NCBI RefSeq assembly: GCF_003144245.1
Contig: NW_020289979.1
Location: 620,001-684,000 of the forward strand
Direction of reading: 5' to 3'
Source: Jaminaea rosea
Taxonomy: Eukaryota; Basidiomycota; Exobasidiomycetes; Microstromatales
DNA: 64,000 nucleotides
Shown here: positions 43,989-55,527 of the stretch, one piece after another
How the letters are laid out: the number at the start of each line of letters is the position of its first letter
Numbering within the stretch: the stretch's first letter is position 1
Position numbers and translations under genes: made by a program
Notes under the pieces: model-generated
Seen by the model: the letters and a program-made list of their open reading frames with translations, nothing else
Told to the model about the DNA's origin: nothing
Databases searched by the model: none

Positions 43989-44754
43989 GCTTCACCAGGC
44001 GACAACTGCCGATGTTGACGTGGCAATGGGCAGCAAGCAATCTCGCGGGCCAGCTCCGGCGGCTTGTGATGATAACAGGGCAAGTGATCAAGGCACACCA
44101 TCGTTCCATTCTCGCTCGCCTCTCCGTCGTCCGTCGTTGCTCAGTCAGCTCGTCGCCCTCTGGAGGACCCACTTTGTGAGCGCGACGCGCGCCTCCCACG
44201 TGGCGTGACGACTCGTCAGGCACACCGCCGCTCGACTTCGAGCATAATCGTCGCGAGGCGATGAATGAAGAGGCATGCCCTTTTGCCCATCGAGATGGAA
44301 GGGTGCCCTCTATGCCTTTGTTTGCACCTGAACTCATCGCCTCCTTTCCATCACACGACCCGTCCTCGAAGTCAAGTATCCCCTTCTTTGATCCAATGCC
44401 AAGAAATCCAAGGCTATTTCCGATGCACCGACGCCTGACCCCGCCCCCTCTCAACTTCGGCGTCGTAAATTCCACGGCGCGGTGCAGAGCTGCTATGAGC
44501 TGCACTATGAGCTGCTGCGACGCCTTTATCCTTCTGACCATCACTACAACTCACTCCTTGAACGACATCCTTCACCGCCCAGCGCCCTCCTTTCCTTTCA
44601 TCACTCATTGAGTCACCTTTTCAAAGCTTATTCTCCTCTCGTCGTCATAGTCTTGCTCTCGCCGTACGCCGATTCCACGCCCCGCGCCTCCACCTCGTCT
44701 GCCACGGCCGATCACATCAACCTTCCCTTGCTGTACAGCGTCCAGCAACCAGGC
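43989..44754. promoter_or_regulatory. Divergent LSH/PAP2 intergenic region
   Basis: 766 bases between divergent starts. The frame of the PAP2 gene is open back to 44482 but lacks an ATG in that stretch until 44755, so it is leader. A pyrimidine-rich stretch lies at about 44560-44650. No TATA or repeat of note. Confidence 0.4.
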
Positions 44755-45867
44755 ATGGCCGACCGCGAGGACGGCAATCACAATGGCGGCGGCGGCTCTC
44801 ATTTCGCTGATCCAGATCAGCCAGGGCGAGACGCAGCTCACGATGGCTTCGCCGACCAGCTCCTAGCGCCTGCGACTGAGTGGGCAGAGACGCTGCAATG
44901 GTCCAAGGGCAAGACGAAGACCAGTAGCCGACGTCGTCTGCAGCTCGTCGTCTCCTATGCTCCCGACTGGATACTTACGCTGCTTCTTGCCGGTATGCTG
45001 GCTTTCTTGGACACCGCACATGGCTTCCGTCGAGAGTTCTCCCTCACCGACCCTTCACTTCAACACACCTACGCCGAGCACCAGCGAGTGCCAATGTGGC
45101 TCCTCGTTCTTCTCGCCGTCATTGTTCCCATCTGCATCCAGGCGCTCATCTCCCTCGTCGTCGCTCGCTCCTTCTGGGACTTTCACGCTTCTCTACTCGG
45201 ATTGGTCGTCACGCACGCCCTCACGGTCACCACCACGACAATTATCAAGATTTCCGTTGGTCGTCCGCGCCCTGACCTGATCGATCGCTGCCAGCCACGC
45301 GCTGGCGCGACGAATGCTCCGATTTACGGGCTCGTCACAGACGCCATCTGCACGAACCCGCTCAACGAGCACCTGGTCTCAGACGGGTTCCGCAGCTTCC
45401 CCTCTGGCCATTCAAGCGCTGCCTTCGCAGGACTGACGTTCCTCTCGCTCTATCTGGGTGGCAAGTTCCATCTCTTTGGCAGAAAGGGCCACGCTGGGGT
45501 ATCGTGGATCGTCTGGCTCCCCATGCTTGGCGCGACGATGATCGCCGTCTCTCGCACGATGGACTACCGACACCACGCCACAGATGTCATCGCGGGCGGT
45601 ATCCTGGGAGCAGGCGTTGCCGTAGGGACATACTTCCTTTACTACCCTTCGCTCTGGGACTCGCGCTGTCACAAGCCGTGGGCTCCTCGTGTTCCGCGGT
45701 ATCGCTTGCAGCGCGGCGTCACTCACCAAGCCGACGTGGAAAACGCAGGTTCTGCAGAGTCGCGTCATCGCCTTGCTTCCAATGCTAGCGGTAGTAGTGA
45801 CTACGGTGAAGCTCAAGCGGCGAGTGGGAGCAGGAGGGACAATGTTGGCAAGCATACCGCGGTCTAA
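44755..45867 (+). CDS. DPP1: PAP2-family lipid phosphate phosphatase (Dpp1/Lpp1 type)
   Basis: A single exon of 370 residues. The start at 44755 is the first ATG in the frame. The three catalytic blocks of the PAP2 superfamily are intact: KX6RP with K165 and R172-P173, PSGH at 216-219, and SRX5HX3D with S266, R267, H273 and D277. Six hydrophobic segments surround them, as in the integral membrane phosphatases. The family removes phosphate from diacylglycerol pyrophosphate, phosphatidate and lysophosphatidate without magnesium, at vacuolar or Golgi membranes. The C-terminal 70 residues are hydrophilic. Which substrate dominates cannot be told, so DPP1 and LPP1 are both possible names. Confidence 0.92.
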   Translation: MADREDGNHNGGGGSHFADPDQPGRDAAHDGFADQLLAPATEWAETLQWSKGKTKTSSRRRLQLVVSYAPDWILTLLLAGMLAFLDTAHGFRREFSLTDPSLQHTYAEHQRVPMWLLVLLAVIVPICIQALISLVVARSFWDFHASLLGLVVTHALTVTTTTIIKISVGRPRPDLIDRCQPRAGATNAPIYGLVTDAICTNPLNEHLVSDGFRSFPSGHSSAAFAGLTFLSLYLGGKFHLFGRKGHAGVSWIVWLPMLGATMIAVSRTMDYRHHATDVIAGGILGAGVAVGTYFLYYPSLWDSRCHKPWAPRVPRYRLQRGVTHQADVENAGSAESRHRLASNASGSSDYGEAQAASGSRRDNVGKHTAV

Positions 45868-46307
45868 TGGCGGACAAGGCAAAGAAGCTGCAACATGCGT
45901 TGCAGCACCATGTAAATAATCGACTGGCTCTCTCGATGGCTCTCGACAACAAGTCTGCTCAAATCTTCTCTAATGTTTTCAATGCAGCAATACCATCCTC
46001 ATCATCATGCGTTATCATCTCGCGCACCGCCACTCTGCGTCTGAGCACCGTAGACGCGTCGCCACGCCTCGCCAGACGGACTGGGCTCGCTTGCGTCCTG
46101 CCTCGACGAGAAGCGGTGTGCGGGGCGACGTCGAGAAGTGCAGTTCAATCAATCTCGAGCCGCGAGCACAGAGACTACCTTGATCAATGCACGCTTTCGC
46201 TTCCTTGCTTTCTTTCCATCCCTACCATCATCCGTTTCCGTTCCCGCCAGCGTATACAACGACATCGCTACATCCCCTTCAGCCCTCGTACAGAGGCGGC
46301 TGGCAAG
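45868..46307. other. PAP2 to TPR-gene interval
   Basis: 440 bases with the PAP2 3' end and the TPR-gene promoter and leader. It is pyrimidine-rich near 46196-46235. No other gene recognised. Confidence 0.4.
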
Positions 46308-49300
46308 ATGGCCAGGTGAGTGAGCTCGGCACCGACATCGAAGCGCAGCGATGAACACACGTTGCGGGCTTTCAGTGCTGATGGCGACCTTGTTACTACC
46401 TTTCGCTCGCCCCATCTGCCGTGACCGCAGAGGCAAGCTCAACAAGCTCACCAAGGCCGAACGCGAGTCGCAGCGTGCAGGCGCAGATGTACTCTCCTGG
46501 GTACACGGCGGCGGCCTGGCCTCGGAACTGTCCTCCCTCCCCTTCGCTTCCAGTCTGCGCTTCCCCTTTGAGGACCTCTTCGTCAACGATGCTCTCGATC
46601 AATGCGACCAGTAAGTAAGAGAATCAAGTGCAATGAAAGGCTCACAGGTTGATTACCGGCATCTTTGTGCGTTCCTTGCGCTCGCAGCGACGAATCCAAC
46701 CAGAATCTGCAGAAGGTCTCAAAGATGGTCCATGAGCTTGCACTCAACCTCTATCGCATGACGCTGGGCTACATGATGAAGAAAAGGATGCAAAAGCAGC
46801 AAGAGACGGTGCTCAGAGTGCGTGCTGGATCTTGGATGGCGGATTCGGCCGCTTACCGCCCACTATCCCACCATCCGCCACCACCCGCTCCTCCTCACCA
46901 CAGGTCGGATTCACCAAAGTCATTGCCAGGTGCGGGCTGCACTCGCGCTCCCTTCTTACGGCTTGCGGCTCCGAGACCACTCGCAAGGACATCGAGAAGG
47001 AGCTCGTGGCAACTTGCAAGGAGGAGAGCTTCAGCGACATCGCCCTGAGACGCACCATCTCGAGCATCTTTGATGCCCTATGTGATCTAGTAAGCACGAG
47101 AGACTTCGATGAGTGAGATTCACGCTCACAATCACCTCTGCTCCGCATCGATAGGCTCGCGATCACGGTCGAGACCTCTCCTTGTGGGGCCCACCCTGCG
47201 TCTGCTCTCTCTCAGCCTACGGCAATTGCCTCGAGAAGCTCGTCATCAGCACTGGGCCGTCGGACTACATCGCGAAGCCCATCAGCCAGCTCTCAAAAGC
47301 CTCCGAGACGCATCAGTGGCTCTCTGTCCTCATCGATGCTGGCTGCTTTGGCGATACCAAGAGCGCAGGCTACCCTGACAAGGAGGTCACTGGCACAGCG
47401 TGGAAGCAGCTCATTGAGGCGTGCTGGGATAAGCTCAAAGACGTCTGTTAGTGCGCGGAGCATAGGGCGCAATCGGCGAGCAGCGACTGACTTGCTTGCG
47501 TCTGCTGCTTCGCACCATGCAGCCACGGACATAATCAAGAAGGTCGACCCGCTCAAGGCGCAGTGTGCCAAGACGGCCGTGGCCATCATCAACGAAACAG
47601 AGCCTATTGACCTCTTCTGGGCCATCACCCTCCACGAACTCCGGTCGTCAGACGAATGCAGTAGCGAGAGTAACTGCTGGGCACCACGCTTCTCATCTCA
47701 CAAATCGTCAGGCTGCGAGAGCCACGACTCTAAGCCGAAGCGACCTGTTGATGGCGAGAGCTTGGAATGGCAGGCCGCCATGGAGCGTCTCTTCCACATC
47801 GACTCGGATGTGACGGCCGAGGAGAGCCTCTCAGGTCTGATCAACTTGATCAAGAAAGCTGAAGGTCTCGACATCATTGGCAACAAGAGCAGGATGACTA
47901 CAATCGCCACTCGTGGCCGTCGCTTCGTCGCTCGTGCCATCAAGGATCTGGGACAAGCCGCCTTCTCTGCTGGATCATGCCTAGCCGCCGTGGAGCGATT
48001 CACTTGGGCCATTGGCTATGACCCGGACGAGGCTGTCTACCCAATCAGACGAGCGATGTGCCTCCTCAAGATGCAGTGCTGGGCGCAGGCGGAGAGCGAC
48101 TGCAATGTATCGATTGCTCTGGCCAGTAGGAACCCCATGGCTTACTTTCAACGAGGGGTCAGTCGAGCTCACCAAGGCAGAGATGACGCAGCAAAGAGTG
48201 GTGAGCGCAGCATGACCTTGGCTGACGGTCATTGATATGCTGACTACGCTGCACCCACGCTGACAGATTTTCAACAAGCCATACGCTATGACAAGGAGCT
48301 CGGTTCCGGCTCTCGCGACTTCCAGAATATGGCTGCGACGTATCTTACGCGCCTCAAGAACAAGCCCGATTTATTCAAAAAGGCATCGCCCGCGCACATG
48401 GAAGTGGCATGGGCAGACGCATGGCATGATGAGCGTCAGACCTATCGAACCATCCCTGCTGGGGGCGCGAGCAGCAAGGACAGCAGCAACAGCCACAAGA
48501 CCCCGGCGGTGCCGATCAATGCGTCGCTCACTCTAGAAGATGTCGCGCCGGTCCCACTCAGCATCATGTCTCGCGTGCCCGAGCTGAAGCCTCTCTACAC
48601 GTCACTGATCACGGGCAAAGCAGTGCGAATCCCAGTGGAAGGCAATGCCACGAAGTACAACGAATCGCAATGCACCATCAATGGTGAGCCACAGACAAGC
48701 GCAAGTGCGAGCAGTAGCAGCAATGCGTCCCCTGTCATGGAGAACAAGCGAATTGGACCCGATCGTTGGACGACCCCCGCAAGCTCGAAGGAGAGTCAGG
48801 CCAAGGCCGCGTCGTCGCCCATGTCTAAGCCTGAAAAGAAGGCTGCCAGCTCCCACACGACATCACCGGTCAAGAAGAGAGCACCTGCATCCACGACAAC
48901 GACGAGCGCCAAGCATGCAGGCAGCAATGGCTCGACTATGGCAGTTAAGATAGCGGAGAAGACGACGGCACCTAATGCGAAGCAGGGCTCGCCTATTGCC
49001 GCTCAACGAGATGCTAAGCTGGATGCGGCACCTGCTAAGGCCCCTACTGCGTCCGCATCTGAGCCTGCTTCCAAGGCCAAGCTTGCTGCGCTCTCGGCAG
49101 CAGCGGCCAAAATCGTCGCTGCTCAGCCAGCCACCGCAGCAAGGAAGGCGCCAGTCACCAAAGGCAAGCAGAAGGAGCAGCAACCACCCGCAGCCGCCAG
49201 CGCAGGGCCCAAGCAGCCAGTTCGAGCAGCGGCGCAGAGCGTGAGCGCAACTATGAACACCGCGGCCGTCACCTCCGGGTCCAAGGCAGAGATACAGCAC

Positions 49301-50077
49301 TGGCGAGACGCTATGTACAGTGACAACATTGTCGATCTCAACGAAGGTGCCAGTTCCTCTTACTCGACTGGTAAGTCCACCAAGCACATGCCTCCTCCTC
49401 CTCTGCGCGTCGACACTCAGGCCAAGGCAGGCAGCAGCAAGCAGGTCGCTGCTCCCGCAGCTGCAGCTTTCAGCAGCCCTTCTCAGTCTTCGTCGAGCCA
49501 CCCCTCCCACGCAGGCCCGTCTTCCTCCTCGCCCCGATCCTCATTGTCTCCAGTAACGCCCGTAAAGAGGCAGAGGCAGTTTTCATCATCCGCCTCAATG
49601 TCCACGTCTCCACCCACCACGGACACGAGCCTGACTACTGCCGCCACCTCGACATCGGCGCACGCGTCCATGCATGCGCACAACAAAGTACGCGGCCACG
49701 ACGTTCCGCCTCCTAGGCTTGATACCTTCACCTGGCGCGCCAGTGACGGTGAGGCTGCGGGAGAGACGTTCCGCACGCTGGCTCCTGCTATGCGGCCCTA
49801 CCCCATGGGATCTGCAGATGCGCTCAGCAAGACAGTGGACACGCAAGCCCTCTGGCAGCAGCAGCTGATGGAGCAAATCTGCTTTGCATGGATGTTCATC
49901 CGCCTCGTGCGTGCCAGGCTTGGCTGGGAGCATGAGGGCAAGAGGGGGGAGAAGAGGCGAAATGAGGAGTCGGAGAGAAAGGTCAAAATAGCAAGGGAGG
50001 GGCGGGGAAAGGAGCCGCAAGGATTGAAGAAGGGATTTCTGGTCAACAAGAGTGGGGTCAAGACGAAGGCTAAGTGA
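46308..50077 (+). CDS. Unrecognised TPR-repeat protein in seven exons
   Basis: I assemble exons 46308-46315, 46431-46610, 46688-46817, 46904-47089, 47155-47446, 47523-48200 and 48267-50077, which stay in frame throughout and give 1094 residues. The first exon encodes only MA and part of R; the fifth intron uses a GTTAGT donor. The N-terminal 330 residues are helical, Cys-containing and without a known motif. A TPR-like pair sits at about residues 455-550 (GQAAFSAGSCLAAVERFTWAI, then a RRAMCLLKMQCWAQAESDC helix pair, then PMAYFQRGVSRAHQGRDDAA). Residues 600-960 are Ala/Ser/Pro/Lys-rich and disordered, and a short conserved-looking helix (MEQICFAWMFIRLVRARLGW) precedes a basic Lys/Arg tail that could serve nuclear entry. 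A scaffold or co-chaperone role is possible, but I cannot name the family. The exon ends are inferred from splice signals and phase only. Confidence 0.72.
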
Positions 50078-50499
50078 TTTGTGACAGGAGACCGCAACGA
50101 AAGGCTGGCGCGAGCAAGCAGCAGACGCGCACACAGGCCCAGAAGACGATCCCACCGGCATTTGGCCAGTAGACGATCTCGAAGATGTCAAAGCAGTCAT
50201 GCGCTGCCGGTTACCAGGCAGTCACAACAATGTCACGACCTTCTCAGCGTCATCCATACCAATCACGGCTCTATCTCTTTTCCCTCATACTCCCATCGAC
50301 GACCGAGCCGCAACACCGCTTATCTCTTCTCTCGAGCTCCCCTTTGTCCCTTCTCACTCTTCTCTTCAAAGTTCTTCTGCCTCCTAGTCGATACGATTGA
50401 CTTCCAAGGGCCGAGGCTCAATCTCATTCCCACGTCAATACATCACATCGACTGAGATCCAGAGCGCAACGCGCGAGTATGATAGATTATGCAGCGCCT
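50078..50499. other. Convergent TPR/TRS120 3' interval
   Basis: 422 bases between converging stops. It is pyrimidine-rich (50260-50400) and holds the two 3' untranslated regions. No gene or RNA recognised. Confidence 0.4.
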
Positions 50500-53400
50500 C
50501 TATCTGCCTACGGCTCGGCCATTGCCGCTCCTTACCACACGTACATCGATACTGACCTCCGCCCTTGCATGCGCCTTCCTCATCGACTGCGGCCCTACTT
50601 TCTTCCCTGCGACTGTCAGCCCCTCTTCGTCGTCCTCATCGGCATCTGCTTCCTCGACAACGCCCACAAAGCGGAACAGACCTTCGCCTAGGAAGAGGAG
50701 CCCCGTTTGCACGCTTGCTTCCTTCCCTGGCGAGAGCAGCGGCCAGCTTGATGCCAATGTCACTTCAACATCATCCTCTCTGCCAAGCATCGCCCCACTC
50801 AAGGCCCCATCCGTCACCAGAACCTGGCTCAGCACGCTATCCGTTGAATGGGCCCCAGCCGCCAACAAGGGGCCGGTGGTGCCCGCTGCAGGCGTGTTGG
50901 GCGTAGCCGCAGACGCATTAGACCGGGAGGAGCTGGACAGGGCAGAGCCGGGAAGGGGGACTAGTCGGTAGGTAAGGCGAAGTGATCTTCCTCCTTCGTG
51001 GGATGAGACACGGGCGGTGGCGTTTCGTACCCGTAGCCTCAAGGAGACGAATTGCTCTGGCTCGACAAGTTGAAGCGCTGAGCCGGTCGGGTCCAGCACG
51101 TCGAGGCTGAGCTCGACCTCTCTCCTCAGTAAGCGCTTGCACAAGCCTTCATCTAGATCCTGGCATGCTTCCGCCAGAGCGTTGCTCCAGTCGCCTTGCT
51201 GTTTTGCGATACTTCCACTGCTTGACGATGCTATCCGTCTTCTCCCAGAGTAGTCATCCACCTCAGACCATCGCGACCCTGCAAGCCTGCGGCGCAGCTC
51301 TTCCCCGATCCAAAAGCGCAGTCTTGATCCTTCTACCTCGGCAGGGTCGAGCTTGAAACGGGAGAGGACAAACTGCCTTTGCTGAGCTGTCGAGGCGGAC
51401 ATGGAGGCGAGGGAGGAAGAGGGGATTTCCTTGTTGGAAAGCTCTTCCGCGCTGAGTGGGAGTTGAGGGAGAGTGAAGAAGATGGGCACTGTCCGGTCGG
51501 ATGGGATGAGATGGCTGATGGTGAGCTTGCGAGGGTATGAGTCCGCTGACCCGCTTGAGGTGGTGGCGAGAGAGGCCTCCTCGACGTCCTCGGTGACATC
51601 GAGGGAGACGCGCACCTCTCTGTGGTGCACATTTCGCACATCGAGGCTGACGAGACTAATCAAGTCGTTCTCCTCGTCGCTCCCCTTTTTCTCATCCACC
51701 ATGTACCTATTCACCTCACCCTGCTCCTCCCCATCTTTCACTCCCCTCAGCACACTCTCCGCGTTCCTCCTGTCCATCCTCTCGACCCTCCATCCTCCAC
51801 ACTCCAGCACCGGTCGTACATCAACCCCGAAGTCCAGACGCGCACTCCGAGTCCAGAAATCGCGTCTCTCCTCCGTGACCAAGCCCCCACGTCCGGGCGC
51901 ATTCACGTAAGCGTAGTCGACGCTCACGGAGCCACGAGTGCAGTCCAATGTACCGCGCAGTTGAAGTGATACCACCACAGAGCGGCCGGGTGGGATAGTG
52001 ATGCCTCGAGGCTTAAAGCCTTGAGGCAAGGACAGGACTGGCCGTTCTGAGAGCTGTCGCTCCAAATGGTACGCATCGCTGGGGAGCACATCTCCTTCCC
52101 TGAGCGCGGCGAGAATTGAGGTAGTCGCATCGTCCTGCAGTGTGAAGCGGAGGTAGTCCACCGGCAAGTCGGACAAGTTCGTGAGGCGTAGCCGCAGACG
52201 GATTGTCTGGCCCTCTAGTACCGTCAAGCGCCCGTGAGTAAGAGAGGAAGGCGCATCCACCTGCAAGAGCGGCTGGGAGGGGACGACCCGACACGTCAAG
52301 AAGCCACCCTGCGGCAGCTGAGGGGTTGCGCCTGCCTTCTTTGCCCCTGTTGACCCTGTACGCTCGGCGTGACCTTCAAGCGCTCGTCTCTGTGCCACGA
52401 AAGCCGGACGAGCGTCCAATCCGCTGACCTTGAGTCTGCTCCGCCTATCGTCTGCGGCTGCTTCGCTTGCCTCTTTGACCTTGTGCGCTGCCTCGTCGTA
52501 CGTATGCACACGGAATTCCCGCTCTGTGCAGCCAGACAAAGTCAAGAAGCAGCCCTGGACGGTCAGTCGGTCGCTCCCAGCCTCACTGCCTGGTCCCTGT
52601 ACGCTGCACACGCCCGTCAGCCGTACCGTTGTGTAGGATTGGGCCGGAAGGAGCACCTGTGGTAAAGCGTGAGCCTCAAATGGGGCGCCGCGAGTGCTGA
52701 GCTTGACATTTGTAAGCTCCAGGGTCGTCTTGAACGGGTTTTGGAGCGTGATGTGGAAAACGGCTTCTTCTCCTTGCATAAGAAGCAGGGAATCCTTGCT
52801 TTTGTTCTTCGTCGAGGAGCCCGCTGTGCCACTTCGGGACGTCGGATTCCAGAAGAAGGGGTTGTTGAGCCCAGCAATGGTCGAAGTCGACGCCGAAGTT
52901 CCAGCTTTTTCCGCCTCGTCTGCCTCTCTCAGCTCCTTGCCCGGCCTCTCAACGGGTATTCCCAGCTCCCCTGGCCCAGTTCCCTCGACCGTATATAACG
53001 GCTCTGGTGGTCCCCAGTAGAGCACCTCCAGATCCCTTGCGTCTCCCCACCTAGCCGTAGTGACGCATCTCGCCAAGCCACGCATTAGGCTGCGTTGCTC
53101 ATCGCCGGAGAGGACCTCGTGATAGTCCCTGAGGAGGATGGCAGCAAAGAAAGCCATGCCGACATGGTCCTGGAGCATCTCGGCTACACAGATCGTATCC
53201 TTCAACAAGGCGACCTGGAGGTCGAGCCAGCCAAAGATCGGCTCATCAGCACCGGTGCTACCTCCTGTCTCGTGATCTGCCTCGCTAGCATACTGGCGAG
53301 CGCTCGCAGTCGCTGTGTCTTTCGCCCTTCTGGGCAGTAATGGCTCCCCCCTCGCCGTAGTCTTGCCCGTCCTAGCCGCCTTGGACAATATATGATTCGG

Positions 53401-55527
53401 CGGCACCCCCTTGAGGGGCTCGACGTCTACATTCACGCCGTAGGTCTCGCAGATCTGTAGAGCCAATATCAATACGGCGTCCGCGCCTTCTCCTAAGCCG
53501 CTCGTGAGAGTCTGAGAGATCATCGTCCCCGCCCCTCCTAGGGCGCGATGCTCGGATCCAACGATCTGCGAAAGAGCCATGCTGAGAGTGCGCGGCTCGC
53601 GAGGGTGAAGAAGGAGGGCACGAGCGAGCAGTGACACGACGGCAGCCTGCAATTGGCGGAGCAGGTATGCTTCACGCCTCAGGAAGCCTATGCATCCGAA
53701 GACGTTTGCGAGGGAGCAGAGGATCGCGATCTGGTCTGGCGGCTTGAGTGCTGATACAGAGTGGCTGAGCGCTAGTGAAGCGGGAGCCGCGATTTCGTGT
53801 CGTTGTACGACCGACGCCTTAGAAAGGGCAGCATACATCGCTGGACCCGGTCGTGCATCTTCCACAAGTGACGGCGGGACGCCTCCGTAGATGAGCTGGT
53901 CGAAGCATTCCGCATTCCACCCGCTTGAGGCCCACACGGCCAAGAGGAGTCGGGAGTAGGCTATACAGGCTGACGCGTGGATGAGAGGGTGCGTGTAGTC
54001 GCGAGGCGTCTCGCTGTTTACCGACCGGGCAGATTCGGCTAGGTAGCGTGGTGGAGCCAAGGTCTTGGAGTAGATGTCCAGGGCGAGGGAGTAGGCCTCG
54101 GCCACGTCTGCCCATTCTAATTTGGCGAAGGGCGACTCTGGTACAGCAGCTTTGGCCGACTTGTCCCTCTCTTTTGCCCCGCCGGTGGGCAAAGAAAGAT
54201 TCGGCCCCTTTTCCTCCAGCCCGCTCATCCTGAATACAAGGCAGCGTGCTACAGCCCACCCTTCCAGGGCGCTTGCATACCAGACTGCATCCTGCCCACC
54301 AGCAAGGGCTCGTTCCTTGCCTAGCCAGCTCATGCAGGTGTCGTACCCGCCTAGGGCTCCCCAGAGGTCGCCTGAGAGGAGCGCGTAGTCTGCGCGTACT
54401 TTGGCGTAACGACCTGCACCCGTTGGGCCGGCGCCGACGAGGCTTGAGGAGCGCTTGACCTTGGATGAGCGCGCGGCGGAGCTCTGCGACACGGCTGACT
54501 TGGAGTTGCCGTTTGCTGAGCCGTGGCTAAGAGCATCGGGAAGGGTGCCTCCGCCGACTGGTGATGAGGATGAAGTCGACGAGGAGCCGAATGATGAGAA
54601 AAAGGACGACGCTCGCGATGCTGCTGATGATGAGCTGGACGAGGGCGATGTGGCCAGCGATGTCGACTGCGATGAGGTCGACGAAGCCGAGCTCGTGCCG
54701 GCAGAGCTGGAGGACGATGTCACCAGGCTACCATCGAGCGTCTCCCTAGGCGTCTCGAGCGATTTGCCCTCTAGCGCAGCCACGACGTCCCAAAGCCCAT
54801 CGAGAAGGGTGCCGAGGAAGTCGCGCAGCAGTGTTCGCAGGTAGAAGCGCACATCTTTGCCGTCTCTGCGTACCGCGGGAAAGATGACGAGCCCTGAGTT
54901 GGCCGTGTCTGCGAAGCCTGCCATAGTGTCTGTCGATGGCGAGCTGAAGGATGAGTCTCCGCTACCCTCACCACTACCACTACCGCTTGCAGTCCTCTCA
55001 TGGTCGGCACTACTGTTGCGAGCGCTCTCTATTGGGTCCTTGACTGAGGACTGCCTTGAATGCCCCTTATCACCTTCCTTGCCCGCCTTGGTATCAAACA
55101 GAAATGCCCTATGCACAATCGCATTCGGGTGTAGCTCTCTCAATGCTCCCGGTACCTTCTCGTAATCCTTGCCCTTCCCCTCTTCTAAGCTCCCGAGCGC
55201 CAAAACTCCCAAGACTTGGCGATGCATTGCGAAAGGCGCCAGAAATGAATGTGAAGGATCATAGCTGGTGACAAAGGAGAGATGCACCTCTCCGAAGCGA
55301 TGAAGCGCTGATCCTACTGCAGGACCCGGTCTACCATTAGTTGAGACGGGCAGGTCAGCAAGGCGAATCGACTCAAAGGAGCGAACCACGGCTGCCCATC
55401 GCTCAAAGTCTGCTGGTGAGACGTTTGGTCCTGAGGGGGTGAGGAGCACGCGGATCTTGGCGGGGGAGATGAAGGCGCGTCCGCCAAAGGGGTCCTCTGT
55501 AGGGGCTATGCCCGCGCCAGAGGACAT
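50500..55527 (-). CDS. TRS120: TRAPP-II complex subunit Trs120
   Basis: A single exon of 1675 residues. The frame extends upstream to 55635 but without an ATG; the first ATG is at 55527 and starts MSSGAGIAPTEDPFGG. The FISPAKIRVLLTPSG and FGEVHLSFVTSYDP segments, the SGLVIFPAVRRDGK segment and the WADVAEAYSLALDIYSKTL helix match the Trs120/TRAPPC9 N-terminal part. The rest has beta-rich Ig-like segments, for example EEAVFHITLQNPFKTTLEL and EGQTIRLRLRLTNLSDLPV. It is longer than yeast Trs120 (about 1290) because of a Ser/Thr-rich disordered insertion at about residues 265-375. TRAPP-II activates the Rab GTPase Ypt31/32 for trans-Golgi exit. Divergent from the hydrolase gene across 310 bases. 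Confidence 0.92.
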   Translation of the reverse strand: MSSGAGIAPTEDPFGGRAFISPAKIRVLLTPSGPNVSPADFERWAAVVRSFESIRLADLPVSTNGRPGPAVGSALHRFGEVHLSFVTSYDPSHSFLAPFAMHRQVLGVLALGSLEEGKGKDYEKVPGALRELHPNAIVHRAFLFDTKAGKEGDKGHSRQSSVKDPIESARNSSADHERTASGSGSGEGSGDSSFSSPSTDTMAGFADTANSGLVIFPAVRRDGKDVRFYLRTLLRDFLGTLLDGLWDVVAALEGKSLETPRETLDGSLVTSSSSSAGTSSASSTSSQSTSLATSPSSSSSSAASRASSFFSSFGSSSTSSSSPVGGGTLPDALSHGSANGNSKSAVSQSSAARSSKVKRSSSLVGAGPTGAGRYAKVRADYALLSGDLWGALGGYDTCMSWLGKERALAGGQDAVWYASALEGWAVARCLVFRMSGLEEKGPNLSLPTGGAKERDKSAKAAVPESPFAKLEWADVAEAYSLALDIYSKTLAPPRYLAESARSVNSETPRDYTHPLIHASACIAYSRLLLAVWASSGWNAECFDQLIYGGVPPSLVEDARPGPAMYAALSKASVVQRHEIAAPASLALSHSVSALKPPDQIAILCSLANVFGCIGFLRREAYLLRQLQAAVVSLLARALLLHPREPRTLSMALSQIVGSEHRALGGAGTMISQTLTSGLGEGADAVLILALQICETYGVNVDVEPLKGVPPNHILSKAARTGKTTARGEPLLPRRAKDTATASARQYASEADHETGGSTGADEPIFGWLDLQVALLKDTICVAEMLQDHVGMAFFAAILLRDYHEVLSGDEQRSLMRGLARCVTTARWGDARDLEVLYWGPPEPLYTVEGTGPGELGIPVERPGKELREADEAEKAGTSASTSTIAGLNNPFFWNPTSRSGTAGSSTKNKSKDSLLLMQGEEAVFHITLQNPFKTTLELTNVKLSTRGAPFEAHALPQVLLPAQSYTTVRLTGVCSVQGPGSEAGSDRLTVQGCFLTLSGCTEREFRVHTYDEAAHKVKEASEAAADDRRSRLKVSGLDARPAFVAQRRALEGHAERTGSTGAKKAGATPQLPQGGFLTCRVVPSQPLLQVDAPSSLTHGRLTVLEGQTIRLRLRLTNLSDLPVDYLRFTLQDDATTSILAALREGDVLPSDAYHLERQLSERPVLSLPQGFKPRGITIPPGRSVVVSLQLRGTLDCTRGSVSVDYAYVNAPGRGGLVTEERRDFWTRSARLDFGVDVRPVLECGGWRVERMDRRNAESVLRGVKDGEEQGEVNRYMVDEKKGSDEENDLISLVSLDVRNVHHREVRVSLDVTEDVEEASLATTSSGSADSYPRKLTISHLIPSDRTVPIFFTLPQLPLSAEELSNKEIPSSSLASMSASTAQQRQFVLSRFKLDPAEVEGSRLRFWIGEELRRRLAGSRWSEVDDYSGRRRIASSSSGSIAKQQGDWSNALAEACQDLDEGLCKRLLRREVELSLDVLDPTGSALQLVEPEQFVSLRLRVRNATARVSSHEGGRSLRLTYRLVPLPGSALSSSSRSNASAATPNTPAAGTTGPLLAAGAHSTDSVLSQVLVTDGALSGAMLGREDDVEVTLASSWPLLSPGKEASVQTGLLFLGEGLFRFVGVVEEADADEDDEEGLTVAGKKVGPQSMRKAHARAEVSIDVRVVRSGNGRAVGR

